DNA of 64,000 bases from JBGPGW01 sp046349515 (GTDB lineage: Bacteria; Pseudomonadota; Alphaproteobacteria; CADEGL01). The notes beneath the pieces were generated by a model. The model was given only the letters and a program-made list of their open reading frames with translations. It had not been told where the DNA came from and did not search any database. Location of the stretch: positions 154,187 through 218,186 of the forward strand of contig JAXMCE010000007.1 of NCBI GenBank assembly GCA_046349515.1, written 5' to 3'. Made by a program: the position numbers and the translations under genes. Position 1 is the first letter of the stretch. Each line of letters opens with the position of its first letter. Below, piece after piece: positions 47,575 to 56,277 of the stretch.

Positions 47575-48108
47575 CTAAGGAAGTTTGTAGTGCAGCTCGC
47601 GCCAGTAGATGATTCCGGTGGCGATCTCTGGCGGACCTCCGGATGCCATTGCGACACTCCGAAAGTTGCTTCGCAGTCCGAAATGGCCGCCGCCCGTGAT
47701 GCCCGTGAACCGGCCGGTCCCACCGGTGAAAGTAAGCTCTCCATCACAGCCCACGAGGTGAACCCCCTTGCATTGAAAGTCACCGAACGCGCGGGAGCTG
47801 TCAGTACCGACGATCGTGCAGCTGCCGTGGGCCGACTGCGAACTGTCCCTCAGATTGATGCGTGCCGTTGCCGGACAAAGCAGCTGTCCGACATCGACGG
47901 GGCCATTATCGGTTTCAACGTAAAGCCGGCCTGAAATTGCACCGATGAAGGTCGCTTCATTCTCGCCCGTTTGTATGGTTCGACCTTGTCCGTCCCAGGC
48001 CGAGAACGCACGGATTGTCGCCTCCTCGGCGGCCAAAGCGTTGCCGCTCAGAATGGCAGCGAATGCCAACAGAGCGGTGATGCCTGGTTTGTTGCGCAAC
48101 CTATTCAT
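47575..48108 (-). CDS. Secreted protein of unknown function
   Basis: 177 residues with a clear Sec signal peptide (Arg/Lys N terminus, hydrophobic core at about 9-21, cleavage near ALA-A at 26-27). The mature part has four cysteines (in LLCPA, GSCTI, FQCKG and GCDGE) that could form two disulfides, and a Gly/Thr-rich stretch GELTFTGGTGRFTGITGGGHFG that suggests beta structure. I recognise no family. It lies between the patatin lipoprotein and a second small secreted protein, all on the minus strand, in A/T-richer DNA. Confidence 0.75.
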   Translation of the reverse strand: MNRLRNKPGITALLAFAAILSGNALAAEEATIRAFSAWDGQGRTIQTGENEATFIGAISGRLYVETDNGPVDVGQLLCPATARINLRDSSQSAHGSCTIVGTDSSRAFGDFQCKGVHLVGCDGELTFTGGTGRFTGITGGGHFGLRSNFRSVAMASGGPPEIATGIIYWRELHYKLP

Positions 48109-48166
48109 TTGACGTGCCTCTCATTCGGTGTCCGCGCAAAACCCACCGGGTCATTTCTCGCGCGGC

Positions 48167-48652
48167 TCAGTCAAATCCGATATAGACGGCATCGCCGCCA
48201 AGGGAGAGGGCCAAGCCCTTGCGTTGCGCCTCGAGCTCGATGACCACGCCGTTGTTGTTCTTGAGCCAGAGTTTTCCCGTGCTGGCGTCGCCGACAACAG
48301 CCCCGTAGCGGCCTTGAATGTAGGCGCCGGGGAAATCCCGCAGGTCAGCCAAGTTGTAGACGGTGCCGGTAGCCGTGATCTTCGAAACGCCGAATCCACC
48401 GATTCCAAGCCCGCCGACCGTGAACTTGTAGGTGTTGCCCTGATATTGAAGCCGCCCGCCGCCAAGATTGCCGCTTCCGATGAAGGCGAGTTGAACTTGC
48501 TCAATTTGAACCGTGCCGGACTTGCCCAAGTCTTGCGCGAACGTGGCGCTGCTCGCGCCGAGGCACGCCAGGAGAACCGGGAAAAGCCGCGCCGTCACCG
48601 ATCGACGAAAATTGAGGCCGGCCGAAAGAAGCCGATTTTTCGTCTGTGACAT
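48167..48652 (-). CDS. Secreted Gly-rich protein of unknown function
   Basis: 161 residues from the ATG at 48652. Signal peptide with hydrophobic core at about 22-38 and probable cleavage after TFA (39). The mature domain is rich in Gly and beta-forming residues: VQLAFIGSGNLGGGRLQY, TVGGLGIGGFGVSK, GKLWLKNNNGVVIELEAQ and LGGDAVYIGFD. It has the look of a compact periplasmic beta domain found in hypothetical alphaproteobacterial proteins, but I cannot name the family. Upstream in-frame ATGs exist but the signal peptide fixes the start. Confidence 0.72.
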   Translation of the reverse strand: MSQTKNRLLSAGLNFRRSVTARLFPVLLACLGASSATFAQDLGKSGTVQIEQVQLAFIGSGNLGGGRLQYQGNTYKFTVGGLGIGGFGVSKITATGTVYNLADLRDFPGAYIQGRYGAVVGDASTGKLWLKNNNGVVIELEAQRKGLALSLGGDAVYIGFD

Positions 48653-48911
48653 GGACCCTTGCTCCGTGCGTACATCAGGTTTCGGTACTGTCGTCGGGCG
48701 CATGGATTGGTAACATCGCGGCGGCAAGCGGAAGTTGATCTATCGCAATTCTGCGTCTCGACCGCTTGTGGGGTCACTGAGAGGAGATCAAAGCCGTCAA
48801 CAGTGGCGTCTCGAGAACTGCGATGGTCCTCATTGAAGGCTGGTCAGCACAGTCGGAGAGGCTAAGATCGCTCGGATGTCTCTCGCCTCTTGAGCGTCAT
48901 CGAAATAGCCG

Positions 48912-49997
48912 ATGCGACAGATGGGACGACCAGTGTCTCCACAACCCCTCACAACGTCATTAATAGTGCAGCGCATGTTTGCGGCGCTGTTCGTGCTGTC
49001 GTTGACGGCTTTGAGCATGTGGCTTATCCGGCCTTTTCTCGGCGCGGCGATTTGGGGCGGGATCATCGCGATATCCGTGTTTCCGTTGCATCGGCGCATC
49101 ACGGAGTGGCTTGGCGGCAGGAGAACTGCCGCCGCGATATGTCTGGGCCTTGTCCTGGCGGTGGTGTTGGTCCTCCCCTTGGGCATGTTGCTGGTTGCCG
49201 TTGGGGAACACGCGTCTCGCCTGGTCCATATTGCACCCGAAGTACGTCGGATCGAGGTCCCTCCGCCGCCGGTGTGGCTGCAGGACACGCCGCTGATTGG
49301 CGCGCGTCTTTATGAGGCGTGGCAACATGGTATCGACGATCTGCCAGGAATCATCGATCAGATACGTCCCAAGGTGCGCGATGCCGCCATTTGGCTCCTG
49401 TCGAGGACGGTCAAATCGACGCTTGTGGTCATCGAAGCGATTCTTGCCATCGTTTTCGCCGTGATATTCCTCGCCGCGACTCAGGGCCTCGTCGATTTTT
49501 TCATTCGGTTGCTCAGAAAACTTGGCATGGATGATGCGACAGGGATGCTGTCGAATATCGTGAAGACGATTCGAGGCGTGACTCAAGGTATTATCGGAAT
49601 GGCATTGTTGCAGGCGGCGCTGTCATGGATCGGTTTTGAAGTTGCCGGCGCGCCTCTTCCCATGTTGCTGACGCTCGTGACTTTTGTCAGTTGCGCGGTC
49701 CAGCTGGGTCCGCTGATTGTCGGGATCCCGATCGTTGTCTGGCTATGGTTTCAAGTGGACGCGCAGTGGGCGGTTCTCTTGCTTATATGGCTTGTGGTCG
49801 TGGGTCTGCTGGATCATCTCCTTAAGCCGCTGTTGATCGGACGTGGGCTGGCAGTGCCTACTTGGTTGGTTTTTCTCGGCGTGATCGGCGGCTTGCTCGC
49901 CATGGGGCTTGTTGGCTTGTTTATTGGCCCGGTCATCCTGTCTGTGTCGTATTTGTTGCTGGTGCGCTGGATCGATTCAGCCGAGGCGACGCCGTGA
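48912..49997 (+). CDS. AI-2E family transporter (permease)
   Basis: 361 residues, seven to eight hydrophobic segments: about 22-60 (two), 75-98, 150-180, 225-250, 255-285, 288-312 and 320-352. The arrangement and segments such as RPFLGAAIWGGIIAI, LLDHLLKPLLIGRGLAVPTWLVFLGVIGGLLAMGLVGLFIGPVIL are typical of the AI-2E/YhhQ-like exporter family (TqsA, YdiK). Named for autoinducer-2 export, but most members have unknown substrates and some are Na+/H+ antiporters. Composition is A/T-richer than the backbone. Confidence 0.88.
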   Translation: MRQMGRPVSPQPLTTSLIVQRMFAALFVLSLTALSMWLIRPFLGAAIWGGIIAISVFPLHRRITEWLGGRRTAAAICLGLVLAVVLVLPLGMLLVAVGEHASRLVHIAPEVRRIEVPPPPVWLQDTPLIGARLYEAWQHGIDDLPGIIDQIRPKVRDAAIWLLSRTVKSTLVVIEAILAIVFAVIFLAATQGLVDFFIRLLRKLGMDDATGMLSNIVKTIRGVTQGIIGMALLQAALSWIGFEVAGAPLPMLLTLVTFVSCAVQLGPLIVGIPIVVWLWFQVDAQWAVLLLIWLVVVGLLDHLLKPLLIGRGLAVPTWLVFLGVIGGLLAMGLVGLFIGPVILSVSYLLLVRWIDSAEATP

Positions 49998-50098
49998 TCG
50001 TAGGAACCTCTGCTAAGGCCAAGTGACGACAGCCGAAAAAGTGAACCGGCAGCCAGCGTCACGGGTCGGATGGATGTCGCTGTCGGAATCCCGTGGCC

Positions 50099-50854
50099 TC
50101 ACGCATTGGCGCGGCGGAGGCGCGCGGGCGTCGTGCCGCGCCGGCGGCGGAAGCTGCGGGTGAGGGCGCTCTGCTCCGAGAAGCCGGTGAGGAGCGCGAT
50201 CTCGGCGATCGACAGGTCGCTCGCGACGAGGAGGCGGGCGGCGTGGTCGAGGCGCCGTTCGGCCAGATAGTCGCCCGGACTCTGCCCGACTGCCTCGCGG
50301 AAGCGCTGGTGGAAGATACTGATCGAAAGCCCCGCGTCGCGCGCGAGCGTGCCGACCGTGAGGGGCCGGGCGTAGTCCGCCTCGATCCGCTCGAGCGCGC
50401 GGGCGATCGAAGGCGGGATGGCGGAGGTTGCAAGCCGTCGCGTGATCGCATCGATGACGAGAGCGGACGCATGGCGCTCGGTCGCGGCGTCGAGCGGCCC
50501 GTCGGCCATCTCGTCGGCGAGATAGTGGGCGAGGCGCGCGAGCGCGTCGTCGATGGCGAAGAACGGCGACGCGGCCACGCGCCGGCACAGCCCCTCTGGC
50601 AGGCCCTGGGCGCGCCTGCCGTGGCAAGGGATGTCGAGGACGACGAAGCGGTTCTCGCCGAGCGCCCGATAGCGGTGCGCGAGGCCCGAGGCGATGAGCG
50701 CGCCCCGGCCCGCCTCGATCCTGCCCTCGGCCTCGCCGACGCCGATCACATGCACGCCCTCGATCGGCAGGACGAGCTGGTGCCAGTCATGGGCGTGGGT
50801 CGTCTCCCTCTCCCCGTAGGAGCGGAGCGACACGGCGGCGGCGCGGAGAGTCAT
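50099..50854 (-). CDS. AraC-family transcriptional regulator
   Basis: 251 residues: an N-terminal cupin-like sensing domain (about 1-90, with HDWHQLVLPIEGVHVIG) and a C-terminal double helix-turn-helix (about 150-247; RRLDHAARLLVASDLSIAEIALLTGFSEQSALTRSFRRRRGTTPA pattern). It is divergent from the Rieske oxygenase genes across 151 bases, so it is the likely regulator of that operon. It lacks the amidotransferase-like domain of GbdR, the known glycine-betaine regulator. Confidence 0.9.
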   Translation of the reverse strand: MTLRAAAVSLRSYGERETTHAHDWHQLVLPIEGVHVIGVGEAEGRIEAGRGALIASGLAHRYRALGENRFVVLDIPCHGRRAQGLPEGLCRRVAASPFFAIDDALARLAHYLADEMADGPLDAATERHASALVIDAITRRLATSAIPPSIARALERIEADYARPLTVGTLARDAGLSISIFHQRFREAVGQSPGDYLAERRLDHAARLLVASDLSIAEIALLTGFSEQSALTRSFRRRRGTTPARLRRANA

Positions 50855-51005
50855 GGTCTCCTCCTATCCAGGAGCGGGACGACCCTAGTCGAGGCCGGTC
50901 CCATCGACAATCGCGGCGGCTCGTTTCGTCTCGCTGGGATGGACCCTCGCGCCATGGACAGGGCGTCCGAGATTGGCAACCATGGGGGGCGAAGGGGAGG
51001 TGGCG

Positions 51006-52199
51006 ATGGCGAAAACCGGAACGAACGGCAGCGGCAAGCGGCGCGCGCCGCCGCGCACCTTCGCGGACTTGAAGCCGGCCGAGGCGCGTGGCCTCGATCC
51101 CGAGAGCTACGTCTCGCCCGAGACCTATGCGCGCGAGGTCGAGCGCATCTTCCAAAAGGAATGGCTCTGCGTCGGCCGCGTCCAGGACGTGAAGAGTCCG
51201 GGCGACTACGTAAGCTTTGACCTTCTGGGTGAGCCGCTCGTGCTGGTGCGCGATCGCGAGGGCACGGTGCGCGTGCTCTCCCGCGTGTGTCAGCATCGCG
51301 CCATGCTTGTCGTCGAGGGTGCGGGCAACGCGCGGAGCTTCGTCTGTCCCTACCATTCCTGGACCTATGGGCTCGACGGGCGGCTCGCGGGCGCGCCCGA
51401 GATGCACAAGACACCCGGATTCGATGCCAAGGCGTGCCGGCTGCCGGGGCCGAAGATGGAGATCTGGGAAGGCTTCGTCTTCGTCAATTTCGATCCGAAG
51501 GCCGCTCCGCTCGCGCCGCGCTGGGCGGGGCTCTCGCGCTTCTTCAAGAATTATCGGCTGGCCGAGCAGATCCCCGTGCGCAGTTTCGAGTTCAGCGGCA
51601 ATTGGAACTGGAAGGTGATGTGCGAGAACTTCATCGAGATCTATCACCATTTGGGCGCGCACCGCCTGTCCCTCGAGCCGATCCTGCCCGCGCGCCTCGT
51701 GCGGAACGAGCCCGCGGAAGGGCCCTACGCGATCGTGCACTCGCCGCACAAGGAGGGCATCGACGCCTCCGACTGGACGGGCAAGGCCGATGAAGCGCAC
51801 CTGCCGCCCATCCGGGGCGTGAGCGAGGAGGAAGCGCGCCTCACGACCTTCGCCCATGCCTTTCCCTGCCACCTCATGTCGTTCTTTCGCGATCGTACCG
51901 AGTACTATCTGGTCTTCCCCGAGGGACCTGAGCGCATGCGCGTGCGCAAGGTCATCTGCGTGCCGCCGGAGACTCTCGACGATCCTGATTACGAGCGCGC
52001 GCTGAACGGCATCGCGGGCCAGTTCCTGTCGTTCCGGCAGGAGGACGTGGCGGTCAACGACGCGGTCATGCGCGGCTACCGTTCGCGCTTCGCGGCCGTT
52101 CCCGTCTTCTCCCACATCGAGGCGCCGCTGTGGCAGTTCACGGCCTACATGCGCGAGAAGATGGGCGACGAGCGCAAGCGGGCCGGGCGCCGGCCATGA
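51006..52199 (+). CDS. Rieske non-haem iron oxygenase, alpha subunit (copy 1)
   Basis: Ring-hydroxylating or demethylating oxygenase subunit, 397 residues. The Rieske 2Fe-2S ligands are Cys95, His97, Cys114 and His117. The mononuclear iron site is in MCENFIEIYHHLGAH: His214 and His219, with Glu211 at the bridging position normally filled by Asp, and a C-terminal Asp (347 or 352) as third ligand. Glu at that place is known in carnitine oxygenase CntA. ATG 51006 has GGGAGG five bases upstream. The stop overlaps the next gene's ATG. No reductase or ferredoxin gene is adjacent, so electrons must come from elsewhere. Confidence 0.92.
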   Translation: MAKTGTNGSGKRRAPPRTFADLKPAEARGLDPESYVSPETYAREVERIFQKEWLCVGRVQDVKSPGDYVSFDLLGEPLVLVRDREGTVRVLSRVCQHRAMLVVEGAGNARSFVCPYHSWTYGLDGRLAGAPEMHKTPGFDAKACRLPGPKMEIWEGFVFVNFDPKAAPLAPRWAGLSRFFKNYRLAEQIPVRSFEFSGNWNWKVMCENFIEIYHHLGAHRLSLEPILPARLVRNEPAEGPYAIVHSPHKEGIDASDWTGKADEAHLPPIRGVSEEEARLTTFAHAFPCHLMSFFRDRTEYYLVFPEGPERMRVRKVICVPPETLDDPDYERALNGIAGQFLSFRQEDVAVNDAVMRGYRSRFAAVPVFSHIEAPLWQFTAYMREKMGDERKRAGRRP

Positions 52200-53359
52200 C
52201 GCGCGCGGCGAAGCCCGCGCGGTCGCGGCGGACCTCACGCGCGCCCGGCAGTGCCAGCCTCGCGCTCGGCCTCGCGCCGTCGAGCTACGTATCGGAGGAG
52301 AGCTACGCGCGCGAAAGCGAACGCGTCTTCGCGCGCGAGTGGCTCCCCATCGGCCGGGTCGAGGACGTCGTCAAACCGGGCGATTACGTGTCGATCGACA
52401 TCGCGGGCGAGCCGCTCGTCATGCTGCGCGACGAGACGGGCGCACTCCGGGTCTTCACGCGCATCTGCCGCCACCGGGCCATGAGCATCGTCGAAGGGGC
52501 GGGCAACGCGCGGCGCTTCGTCTGTCCCTACCATGCCTGGACCTACGGGCTCGATGGCGGCCTCATCGGCGCGCCGCTCATGGACAAGACACCGGGTTTC
52601 GAGCGGGGCCGGTGCCGCCTGCCGAGTCCGCAGGTCGAAGTGTGGGAAGGCTTCGTCTTCGTCAACTTCGACCCGAAGGCGAAGCCTCTCGCGCCGCGCC
52701 TGGCCGGTCTCTCGCGGTTCTTCGCCCGCTGGCATTTCGCCGACATGGTCACGGTCCGCAGCTACGAGTTCGACACGGGCTGGAACTGGAAGGTGATGTG
52801 CGAGAACTTCATCGAGGCCTATCACCACATCGGTGCGCACCGCGTCTCGCTCGAGCCCATCCTGCCGACGCGGCTCGTGAGCGTGGAGGAGACGGACGGT
52901 CCCTATGCGATCGTCCATATGGGCCACGCGAAGCCGCGCGAGGCGGCCGAGGCCAAGGGCGAGTCCTGGGCGCGCCTGCCGGAGTTGCCCGAGCTCACCG
53001 AGCGAGAGCGTCGGCGCTCCTCCCTCGTCCATGTTTTCCCGCTTCTTCTCATGTCGCCCGAGGCGGATAGGCTCGAATATTACCTTCTCTTCCCGCAAGG
53101 GCCTGCGCGCTTGCGGATCCGGAAGGTGTTCTGCGTGCCGCGATCGGCGCTCGGCTTGCCGGCGACAGAGGCGGCGATCAACGACATGACCTCGCGCTAT
53201 CTCCACTACCGGGTCGAGGATGTCTCGATCAACGACGCGCTCATGCGCGGGCTTCATTCGCGCTATGCCGAGCGCGGCCGGCTCTCCCACCTCGAGCGGC
53301 CGCTTCACGATTTCCGGCGTTATCTCGACCGCATGATGGCGGCAAAGGCAGGACGATGA
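52196..53359 (+). CDS. Rieske non-haem iron oxygenase, alpha subunit (copy 2)
   Basis: 387 residues, clearly paralogous to the preceding gene along its whole length. Rieske ligands Cys91, His93, Cys110 and His113; mononuclear iron site with His210 and His215 and Glu207 at the bridging position (MCENFIEAYHHIGAH). Both paralogues keep all metal ligands, so both should be active. It starts by ATGA overlap with copy 1 and ends by ATGA overlap with the GFA gene, so the three are made together. A hetero-oligomer with copy 1 or a second step on the same substrate are both possible. Confidence 0.92.
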   Translation: MTRAAKPARSRRTSRAPGSASLALGLAPSSYVSEESYARESERVFAREWLPIGRVEDVVKPGDYVSIDIAGEPLVMLRDETGALRVFTRICRHRAMSIVEGAGNARRFVCPYHAWTYGLDGGLIGAPLMDKTPGFERGRCRLPSPQVEVWEGFVFVNFDPKAKPLAPRLAGLSRFFARWHFADMVTVRSYEFDTGWNWKVMCENFIEAYHHIGAHRVSLEPILPTRLVSVEETDGPYAIVHMGHAKPREAAEAKGESWARLPELPELTERERRRSSLVHVFPLLLMSPEADRLEYYLLFPQGPARLRIRKVFCVPRSALGLPATEAAINDMTSRYLHYRVEDVSINDALMRGLHSRYAERGRLSHLERPLHDFRRYLDRMMAAKAGR

Positions 53360-53784
53360 TGGCGACGATGCCCAAGGCACCGCTCAGCGGCGGCTGCCAA
53401 TGCGGCGCCACACGCTACGAGATCACCGCCGACCCCGTCCGGCTCTACGTCTGCCATTGCCGCGAATGCCAGAAGCAATCCGCCTCCGCCTTCGGCATCT
53501 CGCTCATCGTGCCGCGCGCGGGCTTCCGCCTCGTCCAAGGCGCCACGAAATCCTGGACGCGCGCGACCGACAGCGGCAGGCGCCTCACATGCGTGTTCTG
53601 CCCGGAATGCGGCTCACGCCTCTGGCATGAATCGGAGCCTGCGGAAGCGACGATCAGCGTCAAGGGCGGCTCGCTCGACCGGCCGCTCGATCTCTCGGCG
53701 GTGCCCCATCTTTGGACGATGCGGATGCTCGCGGGCGTGGTCATCCCCGAGGGGAGTGCCCGTCACGAGAAGGAGCCGAGCTAG
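53356..53784 (+). CDS. GFA family zinc protein (formaldehyde-activating-enzyme-like)
   Basis: 142 residues of the glutathione-dependent formaldehyde-activating enzyme/CENP-V fold. The zinc-binding cysteines are all present: Cys14 and Cys16, Cys33, Cys35 and Cys38, Cys82 and Cys85. Only one characterised member binds S-hydroxymethylglutathione, and many have other roles, so the annotation is of family, not activity. Its coupling to two Rieske oxygenases suggests a role with formaldehyde if they demethylate. Confidence 0.88.
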   Translation: MMATMPKAPLSGGCQCGATRYEITADPVRLYVCHCRECQKQSASAFGISLIVPRAGFRLVQGATKSWTRATDSGRRLTCVFCPECGSRLWHESEPAEATISVKGGSLDRPLDLSAVPHLWTMRMLAGVVIPEGSARHEKEPS

Positions 53785-53794
53785 ATTCGTCGCG

Positions 53795-55174
53795 CTACGC
53801 CGCGAGGAGAATGGCCCGGGCGCGGGCCTGTGCGGCGCCCTGCCGCTCGCCGGTAAGGTCGAGGGCGCGCGCGGTGAGGGCCCAGTTGAACGGGCTCGAC
53901 GGCTTGGCGACGGTGCGCTCGGAGGCCAGCGCCCGGGCGAGCGCGCCATTGCCGTCCCGGATCGCCGCTTCGATCAAGGTGAGGCCGAGCACGTCGCGCT
54001 GCGCGTGAGTGCCGCCGAGCCGGTGGGACATGGGTTTCAGCGCCTGGAGCATGGCGGCAGCGCTCCCGTGCTCACCCTCGGCGAAGGCCGCGAGCGCCCG
54101 GCACACGGGCAGGCCCGCGTCGCGCGTCATCATGGCGTTGGTGCCGCCGCCGAGCGCGCGCCGTTCGAGCGCGGCGAGGAGGCGCCGCATGGCGAAGCGC
54201 CGCCCGGTCGCGACGAAGGCCATCATGGCGTGCATGTCGTTGAAGGCGTAATGCGCGTCGCCCGCCATGGGCTCCCACGCATCGGCCAGTTCCGTCCACC
54301 GCTCGCCGCAGTCGGCGCCCCGGAGCCACAGCCGCCAGAGAAGCGCCGTCGCATCGCGCGTCTCGATCACGATCGAGGAAGGCATGGGCCGGATCCGCGT
54401 GTCGTAGAGCTCGAAGACGCGCGTGGTCTGCTCGGTGTCGAGGTGAAACAGCGCGAGATGCCACCAATTGTGGAAAGCGAAAAGGTTGTCGGCCGCCCAG
54501 TCGACCTTGCGCGAGGACAGCCAGGCGATGCCGTCCGCGTGCCGGCCCTCGGTCTCCATCACGTGCGTGACGGCGTGGATCGCCCACGCATCGCGCGGGT
54601 TGAGATCGAGCGCGCGCCGGCCCATCTCCTCGGCGCGGCCGAGCTGGTTGTTCTCCTGGAGGCCGAAGGCCAGCATGCCAAGAGCGAAACCGAAACCCGG
54701 CACGTGTTCGTCCCAGGCGGGAAGCACGCGCGCGACGCGGTCGCGGAGCTGTGTCGTCTGGCCGAGGAGCGCGTCGATCTGGTGGCCGACGAAGAGGGCC
54801 AGGAGGTCGCGCGGGTAGTCGATGACGATCTGGCCGTAGATTTCGCTCGCGCGCTGGTATTCGCCGTCGAGCCAGGCGCGGATCGCCGTGACATGCAGGC
54901 GTTCGCGCGTGTTCGCCTTGGCGCCGAGCGCCTCGGCCGCCTCGACGCTGCGCCTGAGCTCGGGCTCGGCGGCCTTGTCGGTCGAGAGAAGGAACAGCGC
55001 GCCGCGGAGCGCGTGCGCCATGACGAAGTCCGGCTGCTTGGCGAGCGCCGCCTCGATCTCCGCCAGCGGGTCCTTGGAGAAACCGCAGAGAAGGTGCACG
55101 GCCGTCTCGTAATGCACGAGCGCGCGGCCGTTGATCGTGGAAATCGCCAGGCCCCGTTGGTCTCTCAGTGCCAT
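53795..55174 (-). CDS. TTC38-like tetratricopeptide repeat protein
   Basis: 459 residues without signal peptide or membrane segment. Helical repeats through most of the length resemble the tetratricopeptide repeat protein 38 family, with GFSKDPLAEIEAALAKQPDF near the start, the conserved AIHAVTHVMETEGRHADGI region (about 213-231) and FHNWWHLALFHLD (about 254-266). The several conserved His residues in these segments are unusual for a pure scaffold and may mark a binding or catalytic site. Function unknown. It ends 11 bases from the convergent GFA gene and lies 184 bases downstream of the PhyH gene on the same strand. Confidence 0.8.
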   Translation of the reverse strand: MALRDQRGLAISTINGRALVHYETAVHLLCGFSKDPLAEIEAALAKQPDFVMAHALRGALFLLSTDKAAEPELRRSVEAAEALGAKANTRERLHVTAIRAWLDGEYQRASEIYGQIVIDYPRDLLALFVGHQIDALLGQTTQLRDRVARVLPAWDEHVPGFGFALGMLAFGLQENNQLGRAEEMGRRALDLNPRDAWAIHAVTHVMETEGRHADGIAWLSSRKVDWAADNLFAFHNWWHLALFHLDTEQTTRVFELYDTRIRPMPSSIVIETRDATALLWRLWLRGADCGERWTELADAWEPMAGDAHYAFNDMHAMMAFVATGRRFAMRRLLAALERRALGGGTNAMMTRDAGLPVCRALAAFAEGEHGSAAAMLQALKPMSHRLGGTHAQRDVLGLTLIEAAIRDGNGALARALASERTVAKPSSPFNWALTARALDLTGERQGAAQARARAILLAA

Positions 55175-55358
55175 CGCCGCACCTCTCGTGGTCGTCCGCC
55201 GTCGATCGTGGAGCCTCCATACACGCTAGCGTGACGGGCGCGCAGTGACCGGCGTCACAACGGGTGGTGGCGTTGGGATGGATAGCCCCAGGCCCTATGG
55301 CGCGCGGGGCCGGGAGCGAAGGCGCGGAAAGCCGCGGATTTGCGCGGCCGGGCGAACC

Positions 55359-56228
55359 CTATCCCGTGGCCGAGCGCTGGCCCTGGACCGCGAAGAACGA
55401 CGCCGCATGGGGCTGGTCCGGCAGCTCGATCGAGAGCGGCAGGAGCCGCGCCTGGCGCGTCGCCTGTCCGCGCACGATCATGCCCTCATTCGGATTGGGC
55501 ATGGGGTTGCGCCAGAGCGGGAACGCATCGGCCGCCGTATAGACAGCGATGTAGAGGCAGCGCGGAGTCGTCGATTGATTGGCCAGACTCCCGTGCACGA
55601 GCCGCGTGTGCATGAGGCAGACGGAACCGGCGGGGCCGACCGCGGGCACCTCCGCCGCCTTGAAGCCGGGCCAGAGATCCTTCGCGATGTAGCCCGCGAA
55701 TCGCGCGCCGTCGAAGAGCGAATGCAACGGCCCCCGATGCGAGCCCGGCACGCACATGAGCGCGCCGTTCTCCACGCTTACGTCGTCGAGCATGAGAAGC
55801 GCGGTCACGACGTCGTCGTTCGTGTGCGGCGTGTAGGCGAAGTCCTGGTGATAGGCGACTTCGGTCTGAGAGCCCGGCAGTTTCAGGTTGATCTTGCAGT
55901 GGTGGAACTTGACGTTGGGGCCGAGGAGGTCGGCGACCATGTCGGTCATCGCCGATTTCCGCATCACGTCGAGATAGGCGTCCGAGATGTCGGAGGGGTT
56001 GTTGACGCGCCGGAGCGCCGGCTTCTCTGGCGTGTGCTCGGCCCCCATGTCGAAGCGCGGTTTCTTGTCGAGCGTCGGTGGGCCGAAGGGAGTCTTGTGC
56101 TGGCGGCTCTCCTCGACCCAGCCGTTGAGTTCCGTCCTCAATCGGCTCAACTGCTCCGGCGTCACCGCATTCGGCGCCACGACGAACCCGTCGCGCCAGA
56201 AGGCTTTGATCTGGGATGGGGTCAGCAT
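55359..56228 (-). CDS. Phytanoyl-CoA dioxygenase (PhyH) family protein, copy 2
   Basis: 289 residues, Fe(II)/2-oxoglutarate oxygenase fold. Iron ligands His127, Asp129 (YHQDF) and His212 (VHGSLAN); Arg223 probably contacts 2-oxoglutarate. It has the same length and, up to the last ligand, the same residue numbers as the PhyH protein at 6153-7022. The ATG at 56228 has GGAGG five bases upstream and fits the paralogue; an ATG four codons earlier is less likely. It follows the dimethylglycine-dehydrogenase-like gene after 79 bases, which contain a palindromic repeat. Confidence 0.88.
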   Translation of the reverse strand: MLTPSQIKAFWRDGFVVAPNAVTPEQLSRLRTELNGWVEESRQHKTPFGPPTLDKKPRFDMGAEHTPEKPALRRVNNPSDISDAYLDVMRKSAMTDMVADLLGPNVKFHHCKINLKLPGSQTEVAYHQDFAYTPHTNDDVVTALLMLDDVSVENGALMCVPGSHRGPLHSLFDGARFAGYIAKDLWPGFKAAEVPAVGPAGSVCLMHTRLVHGSLANQSTTPRCLYIAVYTAADAFPLWRNPMPNPNEGMIVRGQATRQARLLPLSIELPDQPHAASFFAVQGQRSATG

Positions 56229-56277
56229 TCGGTCCTCCATCGATCGATACGGCCCTGCTGCGGCTCGGACAACCTCG

